NCBI GenBank assembly: GCA_035649175.1 | Contig: DASRKB010000102.1 | Location: forward strand, 17,762 to 81,761 | From: SCGC-AG-212-J23 sp035649175 | GTDB lineage: Bacteria > Pseudomonadota > Gammaproteobacteria > Burkholderiales > SG8-39 | Length of the DNA stretch: 64,000 nt | Direction: 5' to 3' | In this document: positions 49,799 through 57,713 of the stretch, in pieces | How positions within the stretch are numbered: the stretch's first letter is position 1 | Layout: each line of letters starts with the position of its first letter | The notes under the pieces: model-generated | Told to the model about the DNA's origin: nothing | Databases searched by the model: none | What the model saw: the letters and a program-made list of their open reading frames with translations, nothing else | Translations under genes and position numbers: made by a program

Positions 49799-50226
49799 CA
49801 GAGCTCCACAGGTTGAGGTTGCTGGGCCGCATGAGGATGCGTTGCGCCCGCATACACCTTGAGCTTTCTCAGCATCGCATAGCCGAGCGGGCCCTTGGGC
49901 AGCATGCCCTTGACGGCGTGCTGGATCGCGCGCTCCGGGCGCGTGGCCCGAAGCTTCGTGAAGCTGGTCTGCCGCAGGCCGCCGGGATGCCCGGTGTGGC
50001 GGATGTAAGTCTTGTCCTGCGCCTTGCGGCCGGTGACGCGCACCTTCGCCGCATTCACCACGATGACGAAATCGCCGGTGTCGACGTGCGGCGTGTACTC
50101 CGGCTTGTGCTTGCCGCGCAGGCGCGAGGCGATCTGCGAGGCGAGGCGCCCGAGCACCTTGTCCTGGGCGTCGACCAGCAGCCACCTCTGCTCGACTTGA
50201 CCCGCCTTTGCGGTATAGGTTGTCAT
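49798..50226 (-). CDS. rplM: 50S ribosomal protein L13
   Basis: The 142-residue protein is L13, with WLLVDAQDKVLGRLASQIASRLRGKHKPEYTP near the N-terminus and ERAIQHAVKGMLPKGPLG later, both family signatures. It is an early assembly protein of the large subunit. ATG 50226 gives the family length; the longer open frame upstream is not conserved. Confidence 0.96.
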   Translation of the reverse strand: MTTYTAKAGQVEQRWLLVDAQDKVLGRLASQIASRLRGKHKPEYTPHVDTGDFVIVVNAAKVRVTGRKAQDKTYIRHTGHPGGLRQTSFTKLRATRPERAIQHAVKGMLPKGPLGYAMLRKLKVYAGATHPHAAQQPQPVEL

Positions 50227-50263
50227 TGGAACGAAGACGCGGGGGAACGCGAGAAAGCCGCGG

Positions 50264-50269
50264 ATTTTA
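50264..50269 (-). promoter_or_regulatory. candidate -10 (TAAAAT) for rplM-rpsI
   Basis: TAAAAT on the minus strand lies about 38 bases before the rplM ATG and leaves a leader of roughly 30 bases. No convincing -35 box was found. Confidence 0.35.
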
Positions 50270-50287
50270 CACGAAAAGGACGCGCGG

Positions 50288-50707
50288 ATGGAATGCAGGG
50301 TGAGCTGGACCGGCGAGGGCATGACCTTCCTTGCCGAGACGGGGAGCAACCACGTCGTGGCGATGGACGGGGCCCCGGAAGGCGGGGGGCGCAACCTCGC
50401 CCCGCGCCCAATGGAGATGGTGCTGGCCGGCTCGGGCGGCTGCACCGCCTACGATGTGGTGGTGATTCTGAAGAAAAGCGGCCAGGCCGTCAGCGGCTGC
50501 GAGCTGAAGCTGACCGCGGAGCGCGCCTTGACTGATCCGAAGGTCTTTACCCGCATCCACATGCACTTCGTGGTGCGCGGGCGCTCGCTCAAGCGCAACG
50601 TCGTGGAGCACGCCATCCGGCTCTCGCATGAGAAGTATTGCTCCGCCTCGGCCATGCTCGCGAAGACCGCGGAGATGACGCGCGACTTCGAGATCGTCGA
50701 AGCCTGA
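50288..50707 (+). CDS. OsmC family protein
   Basis: The 139-residue protein has the OsmC/Ohr fold marks: APRPMEMVLAGSGGCTAYDVVVIL with the first redox cysteine near residue 52, and LSHEKYCSASAML with the second near residue 117. These cysteines reduce organic or hydroperoxides in better-studied members; this YhfA-like branch is less defined. It sits before rplM on the other strand, as in relatives, and precedes the ATP-grasp gene by three bases. Confidence 0.88.
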   Translation: MECRVSWTGEGMTFLAETGSNHVVAMDGAPEGGGRNLAPRPMEMVLAGSGGCTAYDVVVILKKSGQAVSGCELKLTAERALTDPKVFTRIHMHFVVRGRSLKRNVVEHAIRLSHEKYCSASAMLAKTAEMTRDFEIVEA

Positions 50708-50710
50708 CGC

Positions 50711-51589
50711 TTGCCCAACCTGATCCTCGTCCACCAGGAGGACAAGCAGGATCGCGCCGACTACGCGGCGATCGCGCGCAAAGTGGATGTCGAGGTCTTC
50801 ATCGTCGACACGAAGGACCCGGGAATCGATGACCCGCGCTTCGACGCCGCCCAACCGACGCTCACCGTTTCCCCGATGCCGATCAAGAAGTTCCGGCCGC
50901 CCCGTGGCCCGGTGTGCCAGGGTTTCGAATTTCCGAAGAGCGAGCAGTACGAGCGCCTTGCCCGCCTCGGCTTGCCCGTGCCGCGCTGGATTTCGATCTC
51001 TCCCGGGATCTCCCTCGACGCCCGGGAATGGGGGCCTTATGTCGTCGTGAAGCCGGACCTCGGGCGAAAGGGAGCGGAGATCTTCATCAAGCGAACCGGC
51101 CGCGTACGCTACCGCAGCCCGGGCTTTTTGGCGCAGCAGTTCGTCTATACCGGCCGCTGGCCGGTGAACTACCGCGTCGTGACGCTCTTCGGGCGAACGC
51201 TCATGAGCTGGCGCTGCGAGGCGAACCATCGATTGGTTCCGCTCGAGTCGAGGTGGGACTTCAAGGCACGCGGAGGAATCACCGTGGTGTCCAACAAGCG
51301 TGACTCCCGCTACACGCTTGCGAGCGAGCCCGACGTGATCGCGCTCGCGGAGAAGGCGCACGCCGCGTTTCCCGACCAGCCGCTGCTCGGCACCGACATC
51401 GCCCGCGACGCCGAATCCGGGTCGCTCCATCTCCTCGAGTGCAACCCGCGCGGGGATGCCTGGCTTATTTCATCTGTCATGGGACGCATGATCGAGCAGG
51501 CGAACGGTCTGGATTTTGCGTCGCAGTTTGGCGCGATCGAGGTCGCGGCTCGCACGCTGGCAGAGGAAACGCACCGCCGGGCGGCGTAA
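50711..51589 (+). CDS. ATP-grasp-like protein of unknown function
   Basis: The 292-residue protein starts at TTG 50711, three bases after the OsmC stop. It has ATP-grasp features: a nucleotide-binding strand-loop YVVVKPDLGRKGAEIFIKR near 112-130, a metal-site region ending LLECNPRGDAW near 256-266, and a preceding domain that names a D-x-D type segment (GIDDPRFDAAQPT). ATP-grasp enzymes join a carboxylate to an amine or thiol with ATP. I cannot assign the substrate. The gene is followed 10 bases later by a membrane cyclase gene, so the three plus-strand genes may be one operon. Confidence 0.72.
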   Translation: MPNLILVHQEDKQDRADYAAIARKVDVEVFIVDTKDPGIDDPRFDAAQPTLTVSPMPIKKFRPPRGPVCQGFEFPKSEQYERLARLGLPVPRWISISPGISLDAREWGPYVVVKPDLGRKGAEIFIKRTGRVRYRSPGFLAQQFVYTGRWPVNYRVVTLFGRTLMSWRCEANHRLVPLESRWDFKARGGITVVSNKRDSRYTLASEPDVIALAEKAHAAFPDQPLLGTDIARDAESGSLHLLECNPRGDAWLISSVMGRMIEQANGLDFASQFGAIEVAARTLAEETHRRAA

Positions 51590-51599
51590 CATCCCGCCC

Positions 51600-52928
51600 A
51601 TGAATTCCGCCACCACGCCGCACGTCATCACTGCGCTCCTCGCGCTCGGCATGGCGATCGCCTTCACCGCCGCCGACCGGCGCTCACCCACCAGCCGGGC
51701 GCTTGGACTGTTTCTGGGCACCGTGGGCATCGCGATCGCCATCGGATCGCTCCTCGCCCCCGAGGTCTACGCCCGCCATGGCCACGGCGTCCCGGCGTGG
51801 GGCGGATTGTTTGCGATTCCGGAAATGCTGGCATTCATCTTCGCCTACGAATGGCTGTTGCGCGTTCGACGCACGGTGCCCACGCGCAACCTCTACACGG
51901 AGGGCCCCGACCGGCTCCTGCGCATCGCGCAAGGCCTGGCGGTCCTCTATGGCGTCCTGTCGTTCATCTTCCCGGCCGAGCGCGAAGCGTTCTTCGCCGG
52001 CGACCTGCTGCTGGAAGCGGGGGCGAGCCGGCAGTGGTGGTTCTATCTCTTCTTCGCGCCGCTTGGCATCTCGCTCGCGCTTGCCACCTTCTCCGGCCTG
52101 CTGCTGCTCAAGCGCCGTCCGGACAAGGCGGAAGGACTGCGCGTCGTCGCTTTCCTGCTCGGCGCGCCGTTCATGGCATCGGGCATGCTGGTGCCGCAGG
52201 CGATCGCGCCAGTTCCCACGGCGGTCGGCATGCTGATCTTCCTCTATGGCGCCGTGCAGTACCACGTCATTCAAGGCCGCCGCGCGCAGTTCATGTCGCG
52301 CTTCCTCGCGCCGCAGGTGGCCGAGCTGGTGCACGAGCGCGGCCTGAGAGCGGCCACCCAGGAGAATTCGCTCGACCTCTCGGTCGTCTGCTGCGACCTG
52401 CGCGGCTTCACCGCGTTCTCCAGGGACACGCCGCCCCATAAGGTGATCCAGATCCTGCGCCAGTACTACGACGTGGTCGGCGCGGCCGCGGCGCGCTTCG
52501 GCGGGACCATCAAGGACCAGGCAGGCGACGGCGTGCTCATCCTCGTCGGAGCGCCCGTGCCCTTCGCCGACCACGCCCGCCGCGCGCTCGACATGGCAAA
52601 GGCGATCCGCGGCGAGACGATCGCGCTCATCGCGCGCTGGTCGGATGCCCAGCTCCGCCTCGGCGTCGGCGTCGGCGTGGCGAGCGGCTTCGTCACCGTG
52701 GGCGTCATCGGCGGCGCCTCGCGTCTGGAGTACACCGCCGTCGGTCCGGCGGTGAACCTCGCCTCCCGCCTCTGCGGGGAGGCCGAGCACGCCGAGGTGC
52801 TCATCGACGAGCGCACGCGGGAGCTCCTGGGCTCCCCCGCCGAGGCGCACGAGCTTCGCAAAGGCGAGCCTCTGCACCTCAAGGGATACGAGCAGCCCGT
52901 GCAGAGCTACGTGCTCGCGGCGGCTTGA
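51600..52928 (+). CDS. multi-pass membrane class III adenylate/guanylate cyclase
   Basis: The 442-residue protein has an N-terminal membrane region with about seven hydrophobic segments (about 5-220) and a cytosolic class III cyclase domain (about 255-430). Metal-binding aspartates are in VVCCDLRGFTAFS and QAGDGVLILVGAP; the transition-state Asn and Arg lie in VGPAVNLASRL. The usual GD before the Asn motif is GP here. Purine-selecting residues are not canonical, so the product (cAMP or cGMP) is uncertain. It is the second cyclase in the window; unlike the CHASE2 cyclase it has no large periplasmic sensor. ATG 51600 was chosen; the longer frame upstream is basic and unconserved. Confidence 0.85.
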   Translation: MNSATTPHVITALLALGMAIAFTAADRRSPTSRALGLFLGTVGIAIAIGSLLAPEVYARHGHGVPAWGGLFAIPEMLAFIFAYEWLLRVRRTVPTRNLYTEGPDRLLRIAQGLAVLYGVLSFIFPAEREAFFAGDLLLEAGASRQWWFYLFFAPLGISLALATFSGLLLLKRRPDKAEGLRVVAFLLGAPFMASGMLVPQAIAPVPTAVGMLIFLYGAVQYHVIQGRRAQFMSRFLAPQVAELVHERGLRAATQENSLDLSVVCCDLRGFTAFSRDTPPHKVIQILRQYYDVVGAAAARFGGTIKDQAGDGVLILVGAPVPFADHARRALDMAKAIRGETIALIARWSDAQLRLGVGVGVASGFVTVGVIGGASRLEYTAVGPAVNLASRLCGEAEHAEVLIDERTRELLGSPAEAHELRKGEPLHLKGYEQPVQSYVLAAA

Positions 52929-53416
52929 GCCGGCTCGACAGCTTCATCCGGCGGCTGCAGGCGCAGCGCGCCTGCCTCGATTTCGCGCTAGCCAACCTCG
53001 TTCCCGGCGCAATCGTCGAGCTCGGCCTCGGAAACGGCCGCACCTTCGATCACATTCGCGAGCGCTTCGGCGGCTCGCGCACGATCTACGCACTCGACCG
53101 CCAGCTCGCGGCCCATCCGGATTGCATCCCTCGGGAGCTGCTCCTCGGTGAGTTCCACGACACGCTGCCCGCGCTCGTGCGCCGCATCGGCCGCGCGGTC
53201 GCCCTCGTGCACGCAGACACCGGCTCGGGCGACGCGGCGGCGAGCCGTGGCGCCGCACGCGCGCTGCCCGCGCTTCTAGAGCCGCTGCTCGTCGACGGCG
53301 CGTTGATTGTTTCGGACCAGGACATGGCCCCCGGCTGGCAAACGCTCGCGCTTCCGGAGGGGGTAACGCCAGGGCGTTATTTCATCTGGCGGCGCTCGGA
53401 GTCTCGGCTGCCTTAG
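52925..53416 (+). CDS. small class I methyltransferase-like protein
   Basis: The 163-residue protein has a SAM-binding motif I, IVELGLGNGRTFDHIRERF, near residues 30-48, an acidic ALDRQ and VHADTGSGD in later strands. It is short for a methyltransferase and lacks an obvious substrate domain. TTG 52925 overlaps the cyclase stop as TTGA, so the gene is coupled to the cyclase. Its own stop overlaps that of coq7 by four bases (TTAG). Confidence 0.72.
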   Translation: MSRLDSFIRRLQAQRACLDFALANLVPGAIVELGLGNGRTFDHIRERFGGSRTIYALDRQLAAHPDCIPRELLLGEFHDTLPALVRRIGRAVALVHADTGSGDAAASRGAARALPALLEPLLVDGALIVSDQDMAPGWQTLALPEGVTPGRYFIWRRSESRLP

Positions 53417-54033
53417 AGACGGTACGCGACGGTGGTCATCAGCCGGGCGGCGAGCCGCATCGCGACCTTTGCGGGCCCCGGAAGCTCCGCCGCGCCAAGC
53501 TCGAGGGCGGCAGCGCGGTGCTTTGCCTCGTCCGCCTTCATGGCTTCCACGACCGCCCTCGTCCTCGCGTCCTCCGCGGGCAGGGCCTGGAGATGGCCGG
53601 CGAGATGGTCCTCGACCTGCCGCTCGGTCTCGGCGAGAAAGGCAAGGCTCCAGCGGTCACCCAACGCCCCCGCGGCCGCGCCGATCACAAGCGAGCCGGC
53701 ATACCAGATGGGGTTGAGGAGGCTCGGCCGCCCGTCGAGCTCCCGGATGCGCTGCGCGCTCCAAGCAAGGTGGTCCTCCTCTTCGCCCGCCGCCTTCTCG
53801 AGCGCCTCGCGAGCGTGCGGGTCGCGAGCAGTGAGCGCTTGCCCCTGGTACAGCGCCTGCGCGCAGACCTCCCCCACGTGGTTGACCCGCATCAGCGCCG
53901 CTGCATGCGACCGATCGGTCGATTCCATCTCCACGTCTGGAAGACCTTCGGCAGGGGAAGCACGGACAGCGCGATGCACCCCCGCGACGGCGCGCAGCGC
54001 ACGGTCGAACTCCGTGATCAGCCGATCCAACAT
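53413..54033 (-). CDS. coq7: demethoxyubiquinone hydroxylase (Coq7 family)
   Basis: Coq7 hydroxylates 2-polyprenyl-3-methyl-6-methoxy-1,4-benzoquinone near the end of ubiquinone synthesis. The 206-residue protein has the duplicated diiron ligand pattern: RVNHVGEVCAQALYQGQ, AAGEEEDHLAW, then ETERQVEDHL and MKADEAKHR. It is a peripheral inner-membrane protein. This enzyme replaces the flavin-type UbiF of enterobacteria in many betaproteobacteria. The adjacent porin gene on the same strand is separated by a strong hairpin. Confidence 0.92.
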   Translation of the reverse strand: MLDRLITEFDRALRAVAGVHRAVRASPAEGLPDVEMESTDRSHAAALMRVNHVGEVCAQALYQGQALTARDPHAREALEKAAGEEEDHLAWSAQRIRELDGRPSLLNPIWYAGSLVIGAAAGALGDRWSLAFLAETERQVEDHLAGHLQALPAEDARTRAVVEAMKADEAKHRAAALELGAAELPGPAKVAMRLAARLMTTVAYRL

Positions 54034-54060
54034 GCGCCGATTCTACGGGCGCACCAAAGA

Positions 54061-54086
54061 AAACGGGCGCCCGAGGGCGCCCGTTT
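54061..54086 (-). terminator. rho-independent terminator after the porin gene
   Basis: AAACGGGCGCCC and GGGCGCCCGTTT form a 12-bp inverted repeat 25 bases after the porin stop, followed on the minus strand by TCTTTGG. It separates the porin gene from coq7. Confidence 0.75.
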
Positions 54087-54111
54087 AAGGTTGCAGCTTG
54101 CTGCTTATCTA

Positions 54112-55158
54112 TTAGAACGAGTGCGCGAGACCGACCTGGAAGCCGGTGATGTCCTCGCCCGAAATCGCCGTAGGCACCATCGCGACGTGCTTGAGGGCAA
54201 TGCCCGCCTCGTTGTCGGTACTGCCGTAGCCGACATATGTGAGCGTGCGCTTGGACAGCCGGTGCACGAACGACACGCCCCAGAACGTCGAGGTGGGAGC
54301 AGTGGCACCCCCGGCGTCGTCTTCGCGCTCGCCAACGTGCACGTGGATCTCGTTGTTGCCACCGAAGCGCGCGACGCCGCTGATACTCATATACGTACGT
54401 TCCGGGTCGGCGATCGCGCCAGGGTTGTCAGTCTCATGCAACGTGTAGTTGCCATAGATGCCGAAAGCCCGGTTGTCCCAGTACGCCGAAAAGGTGGTGA
54501 ACGTATCTTCGACCTCAACCCCGGCTGCCTCGGCCGTCTGTACACCGTAAGCGGCTGCGGCGCCGAAGGGTCCCGGCGTCCACCGAATCGCCGCATCCCA
54601 GTAGTTGTTATCCGCACCCGTCGCGGTCGCCTCGTTGCCGCTCTGGTCGGCCAGGCCGGGCGCCCATATCGCGCCGACGCTGAAGCCGCTCATTGCCGGG
54701 CTCGAGTACTTGATCGAGTTGCTCGCGCGCGTCGTGCCTGGCTGCTGGCCATACGCCGTACCGAACGTCGACGTGCCCGCCGACAGACCGAGCACGCGCG
54801 AATGGAAGACGTGGGTGTACTGGCGGCCGAGCGTGAGCTCACCCCACTGCTTGCTGCCCAGGCCCACAAACGTGAGACGGTGCGTCATGCCCGCGGCCGC
54901 CGTCGCGCCGGTGTCAGCCTGGATGTCGAACTCGATCTGGTACATCGCGTACAGGCCGCCCGCGAGGTCCTCGCTGCCGCGCACGCCCAGGCGCGAGCTG
55001 CTGTGCTGGCCGGTGACGATGAAGTCCTGATTGACGTCGTCGGCGCCGTTGTCGACGTTCTGATAGCCGACGTCGACGATACCGTACAGCGTCTGCGCGA
55101 AGGCGACCGGCGAGGCCAGCGCCCCCACGACTGCTGCTGCTAGAAGCTTCTTATTCAT
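54112..55158 (-). CDS. Gram-negative outer-membrane porin
   Basis: The 348-residue protein has a signal peptide (KKLLAAAVVGALASPVAFAQ) and a mature N-terminus TLYGIVDVGYQNVDNG, typical of betaproteobacterial OmpC-like porins of 16 strands. It carries SSRLGVRGSEDLAGGLYAMYQIEF and ends in the phenylalanine (GLAHSF) needed for outer-membrane assembly. It should form trimers for small hydrophilic solutes. ATG 55158 has a GGGGGAG ribosome-binding site seven bases upstream; an upstream in-frame ATG would precede the signal peptide and is rejected. Confidence 0.93.
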   Translation of the reverse strand: MNKKLLAAAVVGALASPVAFAQTLYGIVDVGYQNVDNGADDVNQDFIVTGQHSSSRLGVRGSEDLAGGLYAMYQIEFDIQADTGATAAAGMTHRLTFVGLGSKQWGELTLGRQYTHVFHSRVLGLSAGTSTFGTAYGQQPGTTRASNSIKYSSPAMSGFSVGAIWAPGLADQSGNEATATGADNNYWDAAIRWTPGPFGAAAAYGVQTAEAAGVEVEDTFTTFSAYWDNRAFGIYGNYTLHETDNPGAIADPERTYMSISGVARFGGNNEIHVHVGEREDDAGGATAPTSTFWGVSFVHRLSKRTLTYVGYGSTDNEAGIALKHVAMVPTAISGEDITGFQVGLAHSF

Positions 55159-55330
55159 GAAGTACTCCCCCAGGGTTGGTGGTTGTTCAAACCTCTCCGA
55201 ATCGAGAAGTCTGGCCCGATTCTCCCAAGGGCGGACTCGTGCGAGCAATGGAAATGATGGATTTACAGTGGCTTAGGCGAATTCCTGTTGCGTTCGTACG
55301 ACAAGCATATTTGCACAATTTTTCAATTAC
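55159..55330. promoter_or_regulatory. AT-rich region upstream of the porin gene
   Basis: These 172 bases between the porin start and the trpC stop are clearly richer in A and T than the surroundings, mainly from 55250 to 55330. They must hold the porin promoter and its control sites. A TTGCTC with GAGAAT 18 bases later on the minus strand is a weak candidate; I see no gene. Confidence 0.35.
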
Positions 55331-56110
55331 TTAAGAGAAAAAGAAGAGATGCTGCAGTGCGGCACCCGGGTCCGGAGCGCGCATGAAGGCCTCCCCGACG
55401 AGGAAAGCGTCCACACCCGCGCTTCGCAGGCGGGACACGTCTGCGCGCTCGAGGATGCCGCTTTCTGCGACGAGGAGCCGCCCTTCCGGCACGCGGGGCA
55501 GGAGCTCCAGTGTCGTTTCGAGCCGAGTCTCGAAGGTCTTCAGGTTGCGGTTGTTCACACCCATAAGCGGCGTATGAAGGTGGAGAGCCGCATCGAGCTC
55601 ATCGGCGTCGTGCACCTCGACGAGCACCGCCATGTCTAGCGCGTGCGCGGCGGACTCGAGTTGCGCCATCCGGTCCGGGGCCAAGCACGCCGCGATGAGC
55701 AGGACGCAGTCCGCGCCCATGGCGCGAGATTCGAGCACTTGGTAAGGGTCGATGACGAAGTCCTTGCGCAGCACCGGGAGCGCGCAGGCGGTGCGCGCCG
55801 CCCGAAGATGCTCGGGCGCGCCCTGGAAGAACTCACGGTCGGTGAGCACCGACAGGCACGCAGCGCCGGCGCGCTCGTAGCTGCGCGCGATCGACGCGGG
55901 ATCGAAGTCGGCTCGGAGCACGCCCCGGGAAGGGCTGGCACGCTTGATCTCGGCGATGACTGCCGGGTTCCTCGCCCTCAGCGCGCCTGTGAAGTCTCGG
56001 GGCGGGGGCGCCTCGCGCACGAGCTCGGAAAGGCGATGTTCCGGAACGCGAGTTTTTGCGGAGGCGACTTCCGCCCGCTTCGCCTCGACGATCCGATCGA
56101 GGATCGTCAC
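55331..56110 (-). CDS. trpC: indole-3-glycerol phosphate synthase
   Basis: TrpC closes the indole ring in tryptophan synthesis. The 259-residue TIM barrel has VIAEIKRASPSRG near 51-63, LSVLTDREFFQG, VLRKDFVIDPYQV and LVAESGI. It is not fused to TrpF, as is usual outside enterobacteria. The ATG overlaps the trpD stop by four bases. The C-terminus ends in an unusual phenylalanine run (LFFFS). Confidence 0.95.
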   Translation of the reverse strand: MTILDRIVEAKRAEVASAKTRVPEHRLSELVREAPPPRDFTGALRARNPAVIAEIKRASPSRGVLRADFDPASIARSYERAGAACLSVLTDREFFQGAPEHLRAARTACALPVLRKDFVIDPYQVLESRAMGADCVLLIAACLAPDRMAQLESAAHALDMAVLVEVHDADELDAALHLHTPLMGVNNRNLKTFETRLETTLELLPRVPEGRLLVAESGILERADVSRLRSAGVDAFLVGEAFMRAPDPGAALQHLFFFS

Positions 56111-57144
56111 GCCTTTTTCAGCTTCTGCGTGAAGGCGACGAACTCTTCGAGCTTCTGCTTCGCCGCGCCGCTCTTGATCGCCTGCGCCGCGCGCTCGATG
56201 CCGGACTTGAAGGTCTTCGCCACGCCCGCGACATAGATCGCCGCGCCGGCGTTCAGCGCGACGATGTTGTGCGCCGGGCCCGGCTGGTTCTCGAGCACCG
56301 CCTGGATCATTGCCCGGGACTCCTCGACGGTGCTCACCTGGATGGCGCGCCGGTCGTAGAGCTCGAGGCCGGCCTGCGAAGGGTGGAAGATGTACTCGTT
56401 GATGTCGCCCTTGACGAGCTCGCCCACCATCGTCTCCCCGGAAATCGAGATCTCGTCCAGGCCGTCGAGGCCGTAGACCACCATCACGTGCCTGGAGCCC
56501 AGGCGCTGCAGCACGCGCACCTGGATGCCGACGAGGTCGGGGTGGAAGACGCCCATGACCTGGTGCTTCGCCCCGGCGGGATTGGTGAGCGGCCCGAGGA
56601 TGTTGAAGAGGGTGCGCACCCCGAGCTCCTTGCGCACCGGCGCCGCGTGCTTCATGGCCGCGTGGTGCGCCGGCGCGAACATGAACCCGATGCCGAGCTT
56701 GTCGAGCGCCTGCCCGGTCTGCGCGGGCGTGAGCGCGATGTTCGCGCCGAGCGCCTCGAGCACTTCCGCGCTGCCGGAGGCGGAGGACACCGAGCGGCCC
56801 ATGTGCTTGGCGACCTTGGCGCCCGCGGCGGCCGCGACGAACGCTGCGCAGGTCGAGACGTTGAAGGTGTGCGCCGCGTCCCCGCCGGTACCGCAGGTAT
56901 CGACGAGGTTCCGGTCGTCGTCAACCTCGACCGGCGTGGCGAGCTCGCGCATCACCTGCGCGGCGGCCGCGATCTCGCCGATGGTCTCCTTCTTCACGCG
57001 CAGCCCGATGATGAAGCCGGCGATCTGCGCGGGCGTCAGCTCCCCGCGCATGATCTGGCGCATCACGTGCAGCATCTCGTCGTGGAACACCTCCCGGTGC
57101 TCGACGGTGCGTTGGATCGCCTCGGCAATGGTGATCTGCTTCAT
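56107..57144 (-). CDS. trpD: anthranilate phosphoribosyltransferase
   Basis: TrpD transfers phosphoribose to anthranilate. The 345-residue protein has the PRPP-binding sequence VDTCGTGGDAAHTFNVST near 87-104, AKHMGRSVSSASGSAEVLEALG, and NPAGAKHQVMGVF. It is not fused to TrpG. It is coupled at both ends to trpG and trpC by ATGA-type overlaps. Confidence 0.95.
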   Translation of the reverse strand: MKQITIAEAIQRTVEHREVFHDEMLHVMRQIMRGELTPAQIAGFIIGLRVKKETIGEIAAAAQVMRELATPVEVDDDRNLVDTCGTGGDAAHTFNVSTCAAFVAAAAGAKVAKHMGRSVSSASGSAEVLEALGANIALTPAQTGQALDKLGIGFMFAPAHHAAMKHAAPVRKELGVRTLFNILGPLTNPAGAKHQVMGVFHPDLVGIQVRVLQRLGSRHVMVVYGLDGLDEISISGETMVGELVKGDINEYIFHPSQAGLELYDRRAIQVSTVEESRAMIQAVLENQPGPAHNIVALNAGAAIYVAGVAKTFKSGIERAAQAIKSGAAKQKLEEFVAFTQKLKKA

Positions 57145-57713
57145 GGTCTTCTCCCCGCGATGAAATTCTGCAGCATCTGGTGCCCGTGCTCGGTGAGCAG
57201 AGCCTCGGGATGGAACTGGACCCCTTCGACTGGCAGCGCGCGATGACGCAAGCCCATGATCTCGCCGTCCTCGGATTGCGCCGTGATCTCGAGCTCGCGC
57301 GGCAGGCTCCCGCGCTCGACCACCAGGGAGTGGTAGCGCGTGGCGACGAAGTCCTGCGGGACCCCGATGAACACGCCCTGCCCGTCATGAGAGACCCGGG
57401 AAACCTTGCCATGCATGACGCGCTGCGCGCGAATCACCTTGCCGCCGAACGCCTGGCCAATGGCCTGGTGCCCGAGGCAGACGCCGAGAATCGGCACCTG
57501 CCCGGCCAGCTGCCCGATGAGCTCGAGCGTGATGCCCGCCTGGTCGGGCGTGCACGGACCGGGCGAGAGCACGATGTGCGAGAACCTGCGTGCCTTCACC
57601 TCGTCGAGCGAGATTGCGTCGTTGCGATGCACCTCCACGTCCGCGCCGAGCTCGCCCAGATACTGCACGAGGTTCCAGGTGAACGAGTCGTAGTTGTCGA
57701 TCATGAGGATCAT
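57141..57713 (-). CDS. trpG: anthranilate synthase component II (glutamine amidotransferase)
   Basis: The 190-residue class I amidotransferase supplies ammonia to TrpE. Nucleophile Cys79 lies in ILGVCLGHQAIGQAFGG and the His-Glu pair in GVQFHPEA. It may also serve PabB in folate synthesis. ATG 57713 overlaps the trpE stop as ATGA; the longer open frame upstream is a shadow of trpE. Confidence 0.95.
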   Translation of the reverse strand: MILMIDNYDSFTWNLVQYLGELGADVEVHRNDAISLDEVKARRFSHIVLSPGPCTPDQAGITLELIGQLAGQVPILGVCLGHQAIGQAFGGKVIRAQRVMHGKVSRVSHDGQGVFIGVPQDFVATRYHSLVVERGSLPRELEITAQSEDGEIMGLRHRALPVEGVQFHPEALLTEHGHQMLQNFIAGRRP

